Assembly: GCA_001766655.1 (NCBI GenBank)
Contig: MJCC01000004.1
Span: 1,172,326-1,236,325 of the forward strand
DNA length: 64,000 nt
DNA from: Phytomonas francai
Taxonomy: Eukaryota; Euglenozoa; Kinetoplastea; Trypanosomatida; Trypanosomatidae
Reading direction: 5' to 3'
Shown: piece by piece, positions 21,638 to 32,790 of the stretch
Numbering within the stretch: position 1 is the first letter of the stretch
Layout of the letters: the number at the start of each line of letters is the position of its first letter
Position numbers and translations under genes: made by a program
Notes under the pieces: generated by a model
What the model saw: only the letters and a program-made list of their open reading frames with translations
The model's database searches: none
Told to the model about the DNA's origin: nothing

Positions 21638-24600
21638 CTATGCTCGTCGCTCAATAATGATCAAACTGCAATTATCCAGTCCAATTCCTTCCACATTGTC
21701 TGCCGGTGCAACGCATTGAGCAAAAACCCCCGCTGCGGAAGTGAGTAATTGAGGATCTATTCCCTCCGTCCCCCATGTATCGCCACCAAGGTCCATAAGC
21801 CACGACCCCTCGCTGGCCACTTCGAAGGCCACCTCTGAAACAGCTCGATTCCCATCGTGCGCCGTCACTGCATCGTCTGGCGTGCGCACGTGCCCTAGCT
21901 GACTCTCAGTGAGCTTCTGCATCTCGTTTGCGGTCCCCGTGGACGCGCGGCCCGGACGCTCCTGCCCGGGTGCCCCTGTAGAACCCTCTTGGGCGGGAGA
22001 TGCCGTCCCCACGCCCGGATCCGCGCGGGCCCGGCGATGCTGCTTCACGAAGTCGTTCGCCCGCATCACAGCCTCCGCCGCGGAGGCCGCAACGCCCAAA
22101 TCGTTCGGGGTATTGATCAAGGCGTGGTGGACCTGGTGCGGCGTGGCGGTATCCCAGACGCCGTCGCAGGCGACCACGACGCCCCAGTGCGCCGCGTCGC
22201 TCGGGACGGGCCGAATCGTGACGTCAGGGACCGCCGTGACGGCCTGCTCCGCCGGCCCACGCCCGCCACACTGTTTGAAGTCGAAATCCCCGAGCGCCCG
22301 CGGCACGGCGAGCATCCCCTCAATTCGATTGTTACTGATGCTGTAGCCCGCGGCGTGAATCCGCGCCTGCTCCCGCGTATCACTCAACCGGTGCGTCACA
22401 CTGATGCCCTCGATTGTGTGCGGGGTGTAGAAGGCCGCTCCACTGTCCCCGACATTTGCGCAGAGAATAAAGTTGCTCGTGATGCCCACCACACAGGCCG
22501 TGCAGCCGACACAGCCGTAGTCCCCATGCACCCCCTCCGGCGTCTTGTACAGAAAGTCGTCCAGGGATAGAAGTGCGTCCTCCATGACGCTGGCAAAGTA
22601 GCCGCGCAGCATCTCCACCTCGAGCGCCGTCACCACCGCTGACGGTGGGGAAACGTTTTCGGCCTCTACGTTTGCCGGCGCGGCTTCCTCCACCCACGCC
22701 TTGACGAAGTTGCTCGGCTGCAAAGGCTTTTTTGGGTGCCGCAAACTCTTTGGCAAAGCGAGGGTAGCTGGCGATGGCGCTTTCTGCCTCTGCGCCTCAT
22801 CTTCTGTGGTGGATTCAAAAAGGTGAGAAGTAATGATGGGCACTGAGCAAATGGAGAGGCTTCCGGACGTCTCGCTTTTGTCAACCCGCTGACCTGTCAA
22901 ATCGCTAGCCCCAAACGCAGGGATATCGAATTGGTCCTTGTGTAGACCACGAGATTCCACCCCATACGTCTGTGGTACGCACGCTGGCTCGTGAACACCA
23001 TGATCTGCTGCCAAGGGGTGCTGCTCTAAGGAATAAATGGGTGAAAAATCTGGGGATTCCTCATAAATAGGGGACAGTGAGGCATGTTGAGAAGCCGGTT
23101 GGGATGGTTCTGGCATCGGCCTGTGTTGCGGCGACGAGGTCGCGCTCAGTTGGACAAGAAGCCTGTGGGCGAGGAGATCATCCTTCCGGGCTTTGGTGAT
23201 GGCGCGGTGCAGGTGGCTCTCGAAGTGGCTCGCCGCGAGCTTCGCCACGGCGTCGCCGCCGTGGCCATCGAAGACGCAAAACACCGCCATCGGTATCGTA
23301 TTTGCCTCGTTATCTGTGTCTAGATCGGTTTGCTCACTGTGGTTTGCCGTCGCACGCTCTTTATCAGTCACCAGCGCTGGCTTCAAAGCGGGGATGTTAA
23401 TGAGAAAGGCTGCCTCAGCATCTTCTTGGGTGCTACGCCAACCCTGCACGCTGGCGCTGATCGCTGCAAGCCTCGAAACCGCTTCCCCAACTGGCACCAC
23501 AGAGCTCTTATCATTTTGGGGTGAAAAATTCTGTATGTGTGAGGGGGTTGTTCCCAAATCATCCGAAGGTTTTATTTCCTGCGGTTGGAGATGGGCCTCT
23601 AGGCCGAAGCAGTGGATATCCCGCACGGCACGATTTAGGTAATTGCCACGTGTATTCGCGATTTGATCCACCAACGGATCGTACACCTCGGTGTACTTCC
23701 ACGTAAAGCACCTGCAGCGCTCGCACCAAAAAATTCTGTCAAAGCTTGTCATGATATCAAGGACATTAAGGAAAAGCGTGCACTGGCTCGGGTTTCGTGC
23801 ATGGTGGCTTTTCGCATGTGAGGGGCAAACCGCCTGGAAGCAGTGTAGACAAAGGAAAGCAGCTGGGCTCCTCACACATAAAGTACAGTGGTCAAACAGC
23901 TCGTGCGCGTGATAACGACTGTAATCTATAGTGCAAGCATCCTTGGTGATAAAGGCCTGATCACATGCACAAGCCCCTTCAGTGTCTTTTTCACCTTTAA
24001 CCTGGGCCCCTTGTGTCTGGTGCATGGGCGGTGGATAGTTGCCTCGTGCATAGCGTTCTACCTCATCATACGGGGCTAGCAGCCTGACCCCTTGCTCGGC
24101 ATTGAACACGAGGCGAGCAGCTACCTTGCAGTCCACAGTCGGGTCTTCCTCCTCTGGTGCAAGGTTGTAATTATCAGAGACGCTACCGAAGTAAAAAGCA
24201 CCCGTAATGATAGGTGACGCTGCTGTAGAAAGGCGAAGGTTGTTGCCATTTTCACCTCTGGTATGATTCTGATAGAGAGGAGGGTAGGGAGTCGAGGAAG
24301 CAAATGTTGACAGGGTAGCGTGATGTCCTATCGGAACGCACGAAACAGACGGTAAGCTCCCGTTTTCAGGCTTCACTGAAAAGCCCGTCTCATTCTCTCT
24401 CATTTGCGGTGAGTGTTGCTCCAGTCTTGTTGTGAAAGTGCCATCATCTCGAACCTGTTGATAACTGTTCTTCTCCCCTGTCTGCCCAGTGATAAGAGGG
24501 TTAGGGTTAGGGGAGCACTCTGCAGGAGCAGTGGTAAAATAAGACGCTGACTCATTTGGTTGAAAGACAATGTGGTTTGAGGTTGAAAACGGGTCGCCAT

Positions 24601-27118
24601 CATGAAGGTGGTTGGTTAGCAGCGTCGCCTGTGCATCTCCTCCTAGGTCCTCCAGGAACTCATAACAGGTGATGAATACGTGCTCTGGGGTGGCCCACAT
24701 GCCGACACCCCGTGACTCAGACCTGTCCCCCTCTGCAGCGAGACCTGACGCTTCATAAAAGTCCCTCTCCTCAAACCCCGTATAACTGCTATCACCTCGT
24801 ACCTCTTCGTTGGACTCAGCATCGAGCAAGGAAACTTCGATAGGATATGTTTGATCCGAGGCAAGCAACCGATTTACAGAAGTTAATGTATTGGCAAAGG
24901 TGGGATTCCTTATGTCAGTATGATGATGCTGCATAAGTGCCTTTCTTCCCTGGTGACGCTTGCGCCGCTTCATGATAAAATCAAGACTGGAAAAGGTGCT
25001 CGTTCGGCCGTTGTCCTTTGTTGCGACAAAGGAGTTCACTGTCGAGAGAAGTCCATCACTTTGAAGTAACTGAGAACTCATCTGTGAGACTGAAAGCATT
25101 GATTCACTGAGGTCGGCTTTCGGTGTTGGTGGTGCCGCAGCCTGCCGCCAGAACTGTGATATTGCAGACGTCTCCCGCAGGCTACAGTAGCTTGAGGGCA
25201 ACATACTGAGCGATAGGAGAGTGGAGTTGTGTTCATCGCTCATATAAGTCTCCGTATTCATCCCCCCACTATTCATCTTTTGGACTCGTTGTGTGAAAGC
25301 CCGAACGAGAATATTTACTTTTTCGTCTTCCTGTGCAAAACTAGAGTTGGGATGCCGTCGCTGCATACTATTTTCAAGAACTGAGGCCAGAGATCCGTGG
25401 CTGTTCAGCATCTTGCCGCGGTCCCGCCGGTTGCCTACCGAAGCTGTGCTGTGGACCTTTTCATGATCATTGCCCGCTGAAGAATAAGTAGAGGCTTTTT
25501 TCAAAAAATTCATATGAGTAAACTCTTTTCCCTCCTCGCGATCCATCTGCCTCTTATTTCGAAAAGAAGACAAGGGTGATACTCGGTGGCAATGGCTCCC
25601 GTCATGCCTACCTCCCCTATGATGACCCTTCGAATGGAGAGGGGATACCACTGAGCCCAATGAAAGTAAATTCTCCTGAAACGATTTCATAAAAACTGAA
25701 TTGAGAGGGGGTGCTTCCACATCCGATGCCTCACTCTTTTGCACCCCACCTCGACCGTGCAAAGTCTCGGACAGCTCTGCACGCCCTGGGGTCGTGTTTG
25801 GCCGTTTGGTGACTTGGGGAGCTCCGGCGTCGGGGGCGAGGGCCTGGGCCCCCGCACAGCGATCATCCACCTCGCGGCAGCCACCCCTCCCGGGCTCCTC
25901 CACCGGCGGCGTTGGCGTCGGCCCCATCGCGGGATCGGCGACTTTGATGGCCCCGGCGTCCAGAAACGGGGGGAGCCTCCCGAGGCCCCGCCTTGGGGCG
26001 ATCTGCGGGGCCGCGCGATGGGGTAATACCGGCCGCAGGACCCCCACCTCCGGCGCCGACGTCGGCGAAGGAGGGGCGGTGGTGGAAAAGCAGGGAAACG
26101 TGGGGTCGGGATCCTCCGAGCGGGGCGGCCGCGGCCTCGGCGTGGAGGAGGGCGGGACGTCAGAGCCGCCTCCAGAGACGCACACACGCGGCGGGCTTCC
26201 GCGTGGGACGGGCCTCAGCGCGGGTAGCGCAGTATGGGGCCCGACAGAGCCCCCGCCCGGGCTCACGGCGGCGGAGCCCCGCAGGAGGGATGGGGGCTCG
26301 AGCCTCAAGGGCGAGAGCCCACCGCGGCCGACGAAGCCATCGCAAAGGGTGCCTCGCGTGAGCCTGACGGTGCCCGGTGGCGTGGCATCCTGAAATGGCG
26401 ACATGCTGGCGGAGGTCAAAGATGGTGGCCCGAGGTCCGCCCGCGCGGGCCTACCCCTCGCCCTCTCCTCCCCTTCCCCAAGGCCCTCTCTCAGCGTCAC
26501 CTCCCGCCGTGGAGGACAGCCGCCGCCCTCCCTGGACAGCCTGCCTCGTTGGCGATCCTTAAACAGTGGCCTCCTCTTCTCCTCAAGCGGGCTGACGCTT
26601 TCACTGGGGATGAACACATTTGTAGTCGACACAGGGAATTTAGGAGGCGAGAGCGGGCATGGACTTGCGGGATGCTTCTCGCTGCCCTCCTCCCGGGCAA
26701 GCCCCTCCGTATTGCGGTTAAGGTTTCGGGCATGGGAAGGACAAGGAGTGAGCATCGGCTCTGATTTCGAGCGGTAGCGGAGTTCAGGAATCGACACGGG
26801 GGAATGAATTTGGGGTCCAGCTGATAAAGGGCTACCGTAAACCCCCCTTCGCTGTCGGCCTTTAAAGCTAAGAGGCTCTCGAAAGAGTAAAGATGGACTT
26901 TGGATTAAGTCGGGGCTTCCACTGTTTGTGCGTAGGGGGGTGTCGGTCATCCCTGTCTCGTCCCTAGCCGACACCAAGGGCTTCGATGATAAGGCACCCA
27001 GGACCACGTGTGGGATGGTGTTAGTGTCTCCACAGGCTTCATACAAAGGTTTATTAGCCTCCGGAGAGCCAATTGTGCCACTTTTAATAAAAAACAATGA
27101 ACTATTCATCCAATACAA
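21638..27118 (-). CDS. Giant PP2C-type protein phosphatase with a UBP-like zinc finger
   Basis: The frame is 1826 codons and ends in TAG. The C-terminal part, from about residue 1220, is a metal-dependent Ser/Thr phosphatase (PPM/PP2C). It has GWRSTQEDA, VFDGHGGDAVAKL (near 1285), GDSGAAFY (near 1558), EGMLAVPRALGDFDF, VVACDGVWD and a final DNCSLIII, so the metal-binding Asp residues of PP2C are present. About 200 extra residues separate the DGHGG and GDSGA motifs. A UBP-type zinc finger at about 1063-1140 (CTLC, FLCLHCFQAVCPSHAKSHH, FWCERC) precedes it. The first 1000 residues are Ser/Pro/Arg-rich and apparently disordered, with no known domain. UBP fingers can bind ubiquitin C-termini, so targeting to ubiquitinated partners is possible but inferred. 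Confidence 0.93.
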   Translation of the reverse strand: MYWMNSSLFFIKSGTIGSPEANKPLYEACGDTNTIPHVVLGALSSKPLVSARDETGMTDTPLRTNSGSPDLIQSPSLLFREPLSFKGRQRRGVYGSPLSAGPQIHSPVSIPELRYRSKSEPMLTPCPSHARNLNRNTEGLAREEGSEKHPASPCPLSPPKFPVSTTNVFIPSESVSPLEEKRRPLFKDRQRGRLSREGGGCPPRREVTLREGLGEGEERARGRPARADLGPPSLTSASMSPFQDATPPGTVRLTRGTLCDGFVGRGGLSPLRLEPPSLLRGSAAVSPGGGSVGPHTALPALRPVPRGSPPRVCVSGGGSDVPPSSTPRPRPPRSEDPDPTFPCFSTTAPPSPTSAPEVGVLRPVLPHRAAPQIAPRRGLGRLPPFLDAGAIKVADPAMGPTPTPPVEEPGRGGCREVDDRCAGAQALAPDAGAPQVTKRPNTTPGRAELSETLHGRGGVQKSEASDVEAPPLNSVFMKSFQENLLSLGSVVSPLHSKGHHRGGRHDGSHCHRVSPLSSFRNKRQMDREEGKEFTHMNFLKKASTYSSAGNDHEKVHSTASVGNRRDRGKMLNSHGSLASVLENSMQRRHPNSSFAQEDEKVNILVRAFTQRVQKMNSGGMNTETYMSDEHNSTLLSLSMLPSSYCSLRETSAISQFWRQAAAPPTPKADLSESMLSVSQMSSQLLQSDGLLSTVNSFVATKDNGRTSTFSSLDFIMKRRKRHQGRKALMQHHHTDIRNPTFANTLTSVNRLLASDQTYPIEVSLLDAESNEEVRGDSSYTGFEERDFYEASGLAAEGDRSESRGVGMWATPEHVFITCYEFLEDLGGDAQATLLTNHLHDGDPFSTSNHIVFQPNESASYFTTAPAECSPNPNPLITGQTGEKNSYQQVRDDGTFTTRLEQHSPQMRENETGFSVKPENGSLPSVSCVPIGHHATLSTFASSTPYPPLYQNHTRGENGNNLRLSTAASPIITGAFYFGSVSDNYNLAPEEEDPTVDCKVAARLVFNAEQGVRLLAPYDEVERYARGNYPPPMHQTQGAQVKGEKDTEGACACDQAFITKDACTIDYSRYHAHELFDHCTLCVRSPAAFLCLHCFQAVCPSHAKSHHARNPSQCTLFLNVLDIMTSFDRIFWCERCRCFTWKYTEVYDPLVDQIANTRGNYLNRAVRDIHCFGLEAHLQPQEIKPSDDLGTTPSHIQNFSPQNDKSSVVPVGEAVSRLAAISASVQGWRSTQEDAEAAFLINIPALKPALVTDKERATANHSEQTDLDTDNEANTIPMAVFCVFDGHGGDAVAKLAASHFESHLHRAITKARKDDLLAHRLLVQLSATSSPQHRPMPEPSQPASQHASLSPIYEESPDFSPIYSLEQHPLAADHGVHEPACVPQTYGVESRGLHKDQFDIPAFGASDLTGQRVDKSETSGSLSICSVPIITSHLFESTTEDEAQRQKAPSPATLALPKSLRHPKKPLQPSNFVKAWVEEAAPANVEAENVSPPSAVVTALEVEMLRGYFASVMEDALLSLDDFLYKTPEGVHGDYGCVGCTACVVGITSNFILCANVGDSGAAFYTPHTIEGISVTHRLSDTREQARIHAAGYSISNNRIEGMLAVPRALGDFDFKQCGGRGPAEQAVTAVPDVTIRPVPSDAAHWGVVVACDGVWDTATPHQVHHALINTPNDLGVAASAAEAVMRANDFVKQHRRARADPGVGTASPAQEGSTGAPGQERPGRASTGTANEMQKLTESQLGHVRTPDDAVTAHDGNRAVSEVAFEVASEGSWLMDLGGDTWGTEGIDPQLLTSAAGVFAQCVAPADNVEGIGLDNCSLIIIERRA

Positions 27119-30100
27119 TGATAAAATATATAAGCTGATAGGAGGGGAAGGGGGCTAAATATTTAAGGCAATTACGTCTTTGATAATACAATGGAAATTG
27201 ATGTCAAGTATGATAACGTGGGTGCCTCTACTTTAGTAAACTACCATACTAATTTAACTAAAATATTTTAATAAAAAAATGTTCAGGCTTTTGAACAAAA
27301 AAAAAAAGAAGTATATGGTCTGTAAACAAAACCAGGGAAAAAAAGAATATAACGAAAAGAAAGCAATCTGATAAATTTTCGTATGCGAAAAAGTCCTAAA
27401 GGTTCTCCTGTACGAGCATGATATGTTGTACGAGAAGGTGCTGCACGATGAAGCGTTAGCCCCTTCCCGTCATTTCTCATCGGATTTTCATATAAGAAGC
27501 ATACTTCTTAACATTTTTTTATTCATATTGGAAAGGAAAACATGGTAAAAACATGGTTGGTGCTAGTCTACACGCATTCTTTCACAATAAGAATGGAATT
27601 TATTTCTGAAATTTCGGAAAAACAATTGCAGGACAACGTCTTATTTGAATGATTCAAGTAGTTTACAATATGAACGCTAAAATTTTATAAACTCTTTTCC
27701 TCAGACCTAGCACCTCTCCCTCAACATGCGGGTTTTAAAACAATTTTTGCTCCAATTTCGTCTGGAAATTATGGGAATCGGTGTGAATAGTTATGGGGAG
27801 TATTAATTATTGATTGAGGTTCAGCTCTGGTAGGATAGAAAACCACCACAACTTGGAAGCAAGCACTAGTGAAAGGTATTATGCGCAATATCTCAAATGC
27901 ACATTCCTGACACAAGCTATTCAAAAGAGGTCTAAAAAAAGACCAAGTGATGTCTCGAAGTTTTTCTGCACATTGAGAAGAAATTTACATCCGTCCAGTA
28001 TGTATTTATGAGATATATCAGTGCCCACCCAAATAAGGCGTTTATAAACGGATTAATGTCAGTTACAATAGCTATAAAGAAGAAACGATTACAACCAAGC
28101 ATTTTCCCTGTCCAAGTGCCTGTGAACCAAAAAAAGGTAAAATGACATTGACATATATTGTATCCAGTTTAATGGCCATATCCTGACCTTATCAACCGAT
28201 AATCATATAGTTGCTCGTCTAAGAGACTGCAAAAAAAAAAAAAAGGGTAGACTGTAAACCATTTCGAAGTTGTATCTCGTCAAGGCAGTTCTTGTTGTTG
28301 TTTTTTACCAAGTAGACCCCAAAAATAAAATTTTAATATTAAAAAATACGAATACTTTGTTTTGGGGTGAGGATTATCGGGTAAGAATAAGATAAAGGCT
28401 CTTCCCCCTAGACAACCCTTTTTGATTTTGGCAACGAAGATGCGTTTCAGCAGGAGTCTGGAAAACCTTGCAGGTGCCCCTAATGTGGTGTCTCGTCACC
28501 CGCGCCTTTTGTCGCACTGCAAGGGATTAAACCCAAGGATACAGTTTTTTCTTTTTTTTAAGCTAAAAAGTTGAATCTTTGAAAAATCTGTTTCTTCAAA
28601 ATGTATTGAAGAAATGACTTGACGATGGACCTCAAAGGTGTTGTATTTGCCTCTCATACACATAGTGAACGTTCTTTTATTCACATGTATAGCCAAACGA
28701 CCCGAAAACTAAAGATAGAAATCTAAAAATAGCAATATCAATTACGATAAGGAAAGGGTTTTGACAACCGGAGAGCTTTGGTAGCAATTTTGCCTAAGCT
28801 GCGCCTTCCCAATTCAGCGAGGCAAAGGAAAGATAATGTAAATAACTGGAATTGTTAGTTGGAATGGAAATTGCTTTGCAAATAACTTCCTGAACACGTG
28901 TCTGTCAGATAAATGAAAACGCATTAGAGAGATTCACAGCTCATGATTCGGACATTGAGGTGTAAAAAAAGCAAGTCCCTTTTTAACTAAAAAGACTTTT
29001 GAGTAAAAGTGAGAGTTTATAAGAGAGAATTTAAACGTGAAATGAATATGATTTGAGTCATTTTGAAGAGGTAAAAGAAACAGTATTTCAGTGAAGACCT
29101 ATGGTGTCATATTAGAACTAGACAGTTTTTGATACTTTACATCTCCATTTCAAATTTTTTTAAATATCAAAATTTCCTTATCAAAAGAATGACACAGAAT
29201 ATTTCTTTTTAGGTAAATGTAAGTATTTAAAAATGAATACATGAAATGTTGAAAGAAAAAGTAGAAAACTAAAAGATATGTAATAAAATAAGACATCATT
29301 TGCATTACTATATATATATATGTATATATATATTAGTTAATTTATGATTTTCTCCTACTTGTGCCTACCAGGAGATGGTAGACGTGACTTAATCATCTTT
29401 AAAAGTTCATTTACCTGTTAGAATTCTCTTTTTTCCCACACCAACCAGATTCATTTTAGAGTACAGAAATAGAAGTGAGGAAAATATTAATTCCTCAAAG
29501 CACCTCTGAAATAAGGAAGTAAACGTAAATAATAATGGCAATAATACTATATAGGAATCAGTGCTAAGTCACTGAGAGTAGCCCTTTTTACATGGGCAAT
29601 TTGTACCTAAAGATTTTTATCTTTACAAAATGTAATAATTATTTCTTTATCATGTTTATCAGCACTTCCTGAGAAGCCTGTTTAGGGACTGAAGTTTGCT
29701 TGAACGGGTACAATAAAATAACACCTAACGTGCCCACAGGCCTTCAGAATAGCCAAGACTACACACACAAGGTAAGAAAAATGTCTAACAATATAATTTT
29801 TAAAATGAGTAACGAAATTAGAGAACGGTAAAGAAATACGTAATCAAAATAAAACTATAACCTTTATAAAACAGGTTGACATATTTTTGTGCTTATGGGT
29901 CCTTGGCTCAGAAGTATGTAAGCTCATTCACCTTTATTCTCTTTGCCATTCGTTTATCAGTAGCTAAATATGAACAAGATGGGAGATCTTAAATTCTTGA
30001 ACAACAATATGTGGTATAACGAAAAAGTAACAGCAAAAGGACTACAATTTTACCATTTTAGACACCCAGACGTTAAGTCCTTTAAATGACATAATGTATG

Positions 30101-31318
30101 AAACAATAAAGGAAACAACTAAATTATTCTTGTGCGCTGTGTTCGATTCATAATATGTAAAAGGCTTATGAACATTTACTCCCCGTAACTTTTTTTGCCT
30201 TCATTTGACGCCAAAAGGCCACCTTACTCGAATTAGTAAAAGGTTTATTACCTGAGAGATAATTCCCTCATTTAAAAAAAAAGATAATTTTTTATCGCGC
30301 CTAAGAAGTAATAATTTGAATTAAAATACATAAAAACTTTTCAAAAAAAAAAAGTCCATGTATCAATGAACCATTAATCTATGCGTTACAAGAACATGAA
30401 AATTTAAAGAAAATGAAATTGTAAAAAGAATAAATTGCTAACAATAATGATAGAAGAGATAAGAAAAAAACGCCCCTTAAAAAAATAAAAAAAGTAGGCA
30501 CGCATTAATCAAGCGTTATTCTCTCATCAAGAAAAGCAAATGAAAATTTGATAGGATCAATGTAAAGCATACACATGTACATCAATGCAGTACAAAAAAT
30601 TGCATTGATTGTACACACGCATTCAAAAAATACTTTATTATTGCATAATAATTTGATTATTTGTTATTATGCTTTGCATATTACCAGTGATTTCTCGTTT
30701 AGCTTCCTTTTTACTTCCACAGTAATTCCTTATACATAGTCAAAGCTGGATTAGGGAAAGTATATAGGCACACGTTGGGCAATACTAATAATGACAATAC
30801 TGCAAGTTCATTAAATGTCCAACCATAGACTTAATTTCTGGAAGAATGCCAAAAGACAAAAACTACAAGCTTCACAACTCGCAAGCCACATTTGCTGTTA
30901 TTGAAAAAGGAAACCAGATAAAATGAAGGAAATGAGTGTGGTGTAAGGTGAAAAAAGAAAACCCAAAGGAAAAATTGCATATAATGCAATAAGACAATGC
31001 AAACTCTTATATATTACTACTTATATATATATATATATATACACCCTACCTTTTTAAAAGTTTCCCGTGATTTCACCTGCCTGATAAAATAGCTTAACTA
31101 TTTGATATGTAAAATATTTGTTAGCGCTTTATTAATATTATTATATGTAAATATAAATATGAAACCATTCCAAAGTTTTAAAAATGGCAAAGAAAATACG
31201 CATCATTCTTGAAGTGTGAACGAATGTCAGACATCTACATGTATGTACATTTATATCGTCATCCGTGATTGCTATTATCGTCTGCCTAACTTTCATCACT
31301 TCTATGTGTGCCCTTGCA
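27119..31318. other. Long AT-rich intergenic region
   Basis: Over 4 kb, mostly A/T-rich with poly-A/T runs and TA microsatellites (about 29311-29332 and 31022-31041). I see no RNA gene and no intact reading frame. One short GC-richer patch at about 28437-28575 is described separately. The 31141-31332 minus frame lies in the 3' flank of the cold-shock gene and is not convincing. Confidence 0.45.
28437..28575 (+). pseudogene. Possible mTERF-like coding scrap
   Basis: On the plus strand one frame reads MRFSRSLENLAGAPNVVSRH, then PRLLSHCKGLNPRIQFF, and stops at TGA after a T-rich stretch. The spacing of the Pro-Arg-Leu-Leu and Asn-Pro-Arg elements resembles one helical repeat of mTERF-type mitochondrial nucleic-acid-binding proteins. 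It is far too short to be a gene and would be the only coding-like item on the plus strand, so chance is a real possibility. Confidence 0.18.
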
Positions 31319-32790
31319 TCACTTTCCCTCATCTGGAACAGTTATTGAAGTATTACTTTTGTTGTACGGATGGTCAGATGTTGAAGTATTCATCAAATCC
31401 ACACCTATGGGTACTACCTGAGGGAGCAATTCCACGTCTACTGCCTGAAATGAACTGTGACCTTGCAAAAAGCTAACCTTAAAGCGAACGCGGCCACCTA
31501 CTGGCAGAGTTCGGAAGCCATGCATACACACGTAGCTCTGGTGCACAAAGATATCCCCCGGGCTGATCGTTACACGCGTATAAGACTTCCCTGTCTTCAT
31601 CGCAGTGGAAGTATTTGAGATAGCGGAGGTAAAGGAATTCAAAGATGCATTTGGGACTATTCCCTCGAGGGAAGACTCAGGCCTGGGTTCAGGTGGCACG
31701 CAGGTGATGATTTTAATGAGCGGAGTGGAAATTGTGTCTGTCGATGGGCCATCCCCGGCCGCTCCAAGGTCTACCTCATTTGGCAAGAAGCTTACTTCAG
31801 GACTGCTCTCAGGCGAGATCCCGTTTAGATCAGGTGCGTCTGTTGCTGACCGCTCAAAATCCTTTGTATTTGTCGTGCTCCCTCCAGGTCCGGCATCTGG
31901 AACCTGAAAGATCTGATGCGTCGCCGTCAGAAAGCCGAACCCGCGAACGGGGTTATACCGCTTCACGTAGCCCTCGTACAAGCCGCTTGGGGTGTAGTTC
32001 ATGCCATTCAGCTGCCTGTCCATCTGCGACGTGATCGGCACCGCGAGCAGCGTGTTGGCGGCCGACGGCGGCGCAGGCTCCGTGACACAGGGGCCGTAGA
32101 AGGGCAAGAAGACGTGGAGCGGGCGATCAACGAGGCCCATGGGTTGCGGCAGACAGATCACCTCCTTTCCAACAGTAACAGGTCCCGCTGTCATCCCAAG
32201 GCCTTGGCTAAAGCCAGTAACAGGCATTGTTCCCATCCCAGTAGCAGGCCCTGCTGTCATCCCAAGGCCTTGGCTGAGGCTGTTAACAGGCACTGTTCCC
32301 ATCCCAGTAACAGGTCCCGCTGTCATCCCAAGGCCTTGGCTGAGGCNGCTGTCATCCCAAGGCCTTGGCTGAGGCTGTTAACAGGCACTGTTCCCATCCC
32401 AGTAACAGGTCCCGCTGTCATCCCAAGGCCTTGGCTGAGGCTGTTAACAGGCACTGTTCCCATCCCAGTAACAGGTCCCGCTGTCATCCCAAGGCCTTGG
32501 CTAAAGCCANTAACAGGCACTGTTCCCATCCCAGTAACAGGTCCCGCTGTCATCCCAAGGCCTTGGCTAAAGCCAGTAACAGGCACTGTTCCCATCCCAG
32601 TAGCAGGCCCTGCTGTCATCCCAAGGCCTTGGCTGAGGCCAGCCTCGCTATAGCCACCGCCCTGGCTGAAATAAGGTGTGCCCTGGCCCATATAAGGGGC
32701 CGTCTTGTTCACCGCGACGGGCATGGAGTTGTAAAGCAGCGTGGGGGGGGCCGCGTGGGGCTGGGGAAGGGCAAAGGGATAGATAACCAT
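31319..32790 (-). CDS. Cold-shock-domain RNA-binding protein with 22-residue tandem repeats
   Basis: One gene, broken in the assembly by an N at 32347. The N-terminal part (from ATG 32790, MVIYPFALPQPHAAPP) leads into tandem copies of a 22-residue unit (GPVTGMGTVPVNSLSQGLGM plus TA). After the repeats comes a cold-shock domain: EGYVKRYNPVRGFGFLTATH (RNP1-like RGFGF), then an insertion of about 85 Ser/Pro-rich residues, then PGDIFVHQSYV (RNP2-like FVH) and GRVRFKVSFL with QAVDVELL. Such domains bind single-stranded RNA or DNA, so a role in mRNA handling is likely but inferred. The frame changes exactly at the N, where one repeat unit measures 29 instead of 66 bases, so the break is probably an assembly collapse and not a mutation. 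A related gene lies at 36666-37475. Confidence 0.82.
32178..32641 (-). repeat. 66-bp coding minisatellite with a collapsed unit
   Basis: Eight copies of a unit containing AAGGCCTTGGCT occur. Spacing between consecutive copies is 66, 66, 29, 66, 66, 66 and 66 bases. The short interval contains the N at 32347. A second N at 32510 falls where the other units of that type have G. The unit encodes 22 residues, so length variation by whole units would keep frame; the 29-base unit does not. Confidence 0.9.

Noticed and set aside
25701..26393. A 230-codon plus-strand frame opposite the PP2C N-terminus
   Set aside because: It lies fully inside the intact phosphatase frame and has the composition expected from reading GC-rich coding DNA on the wrong strand.
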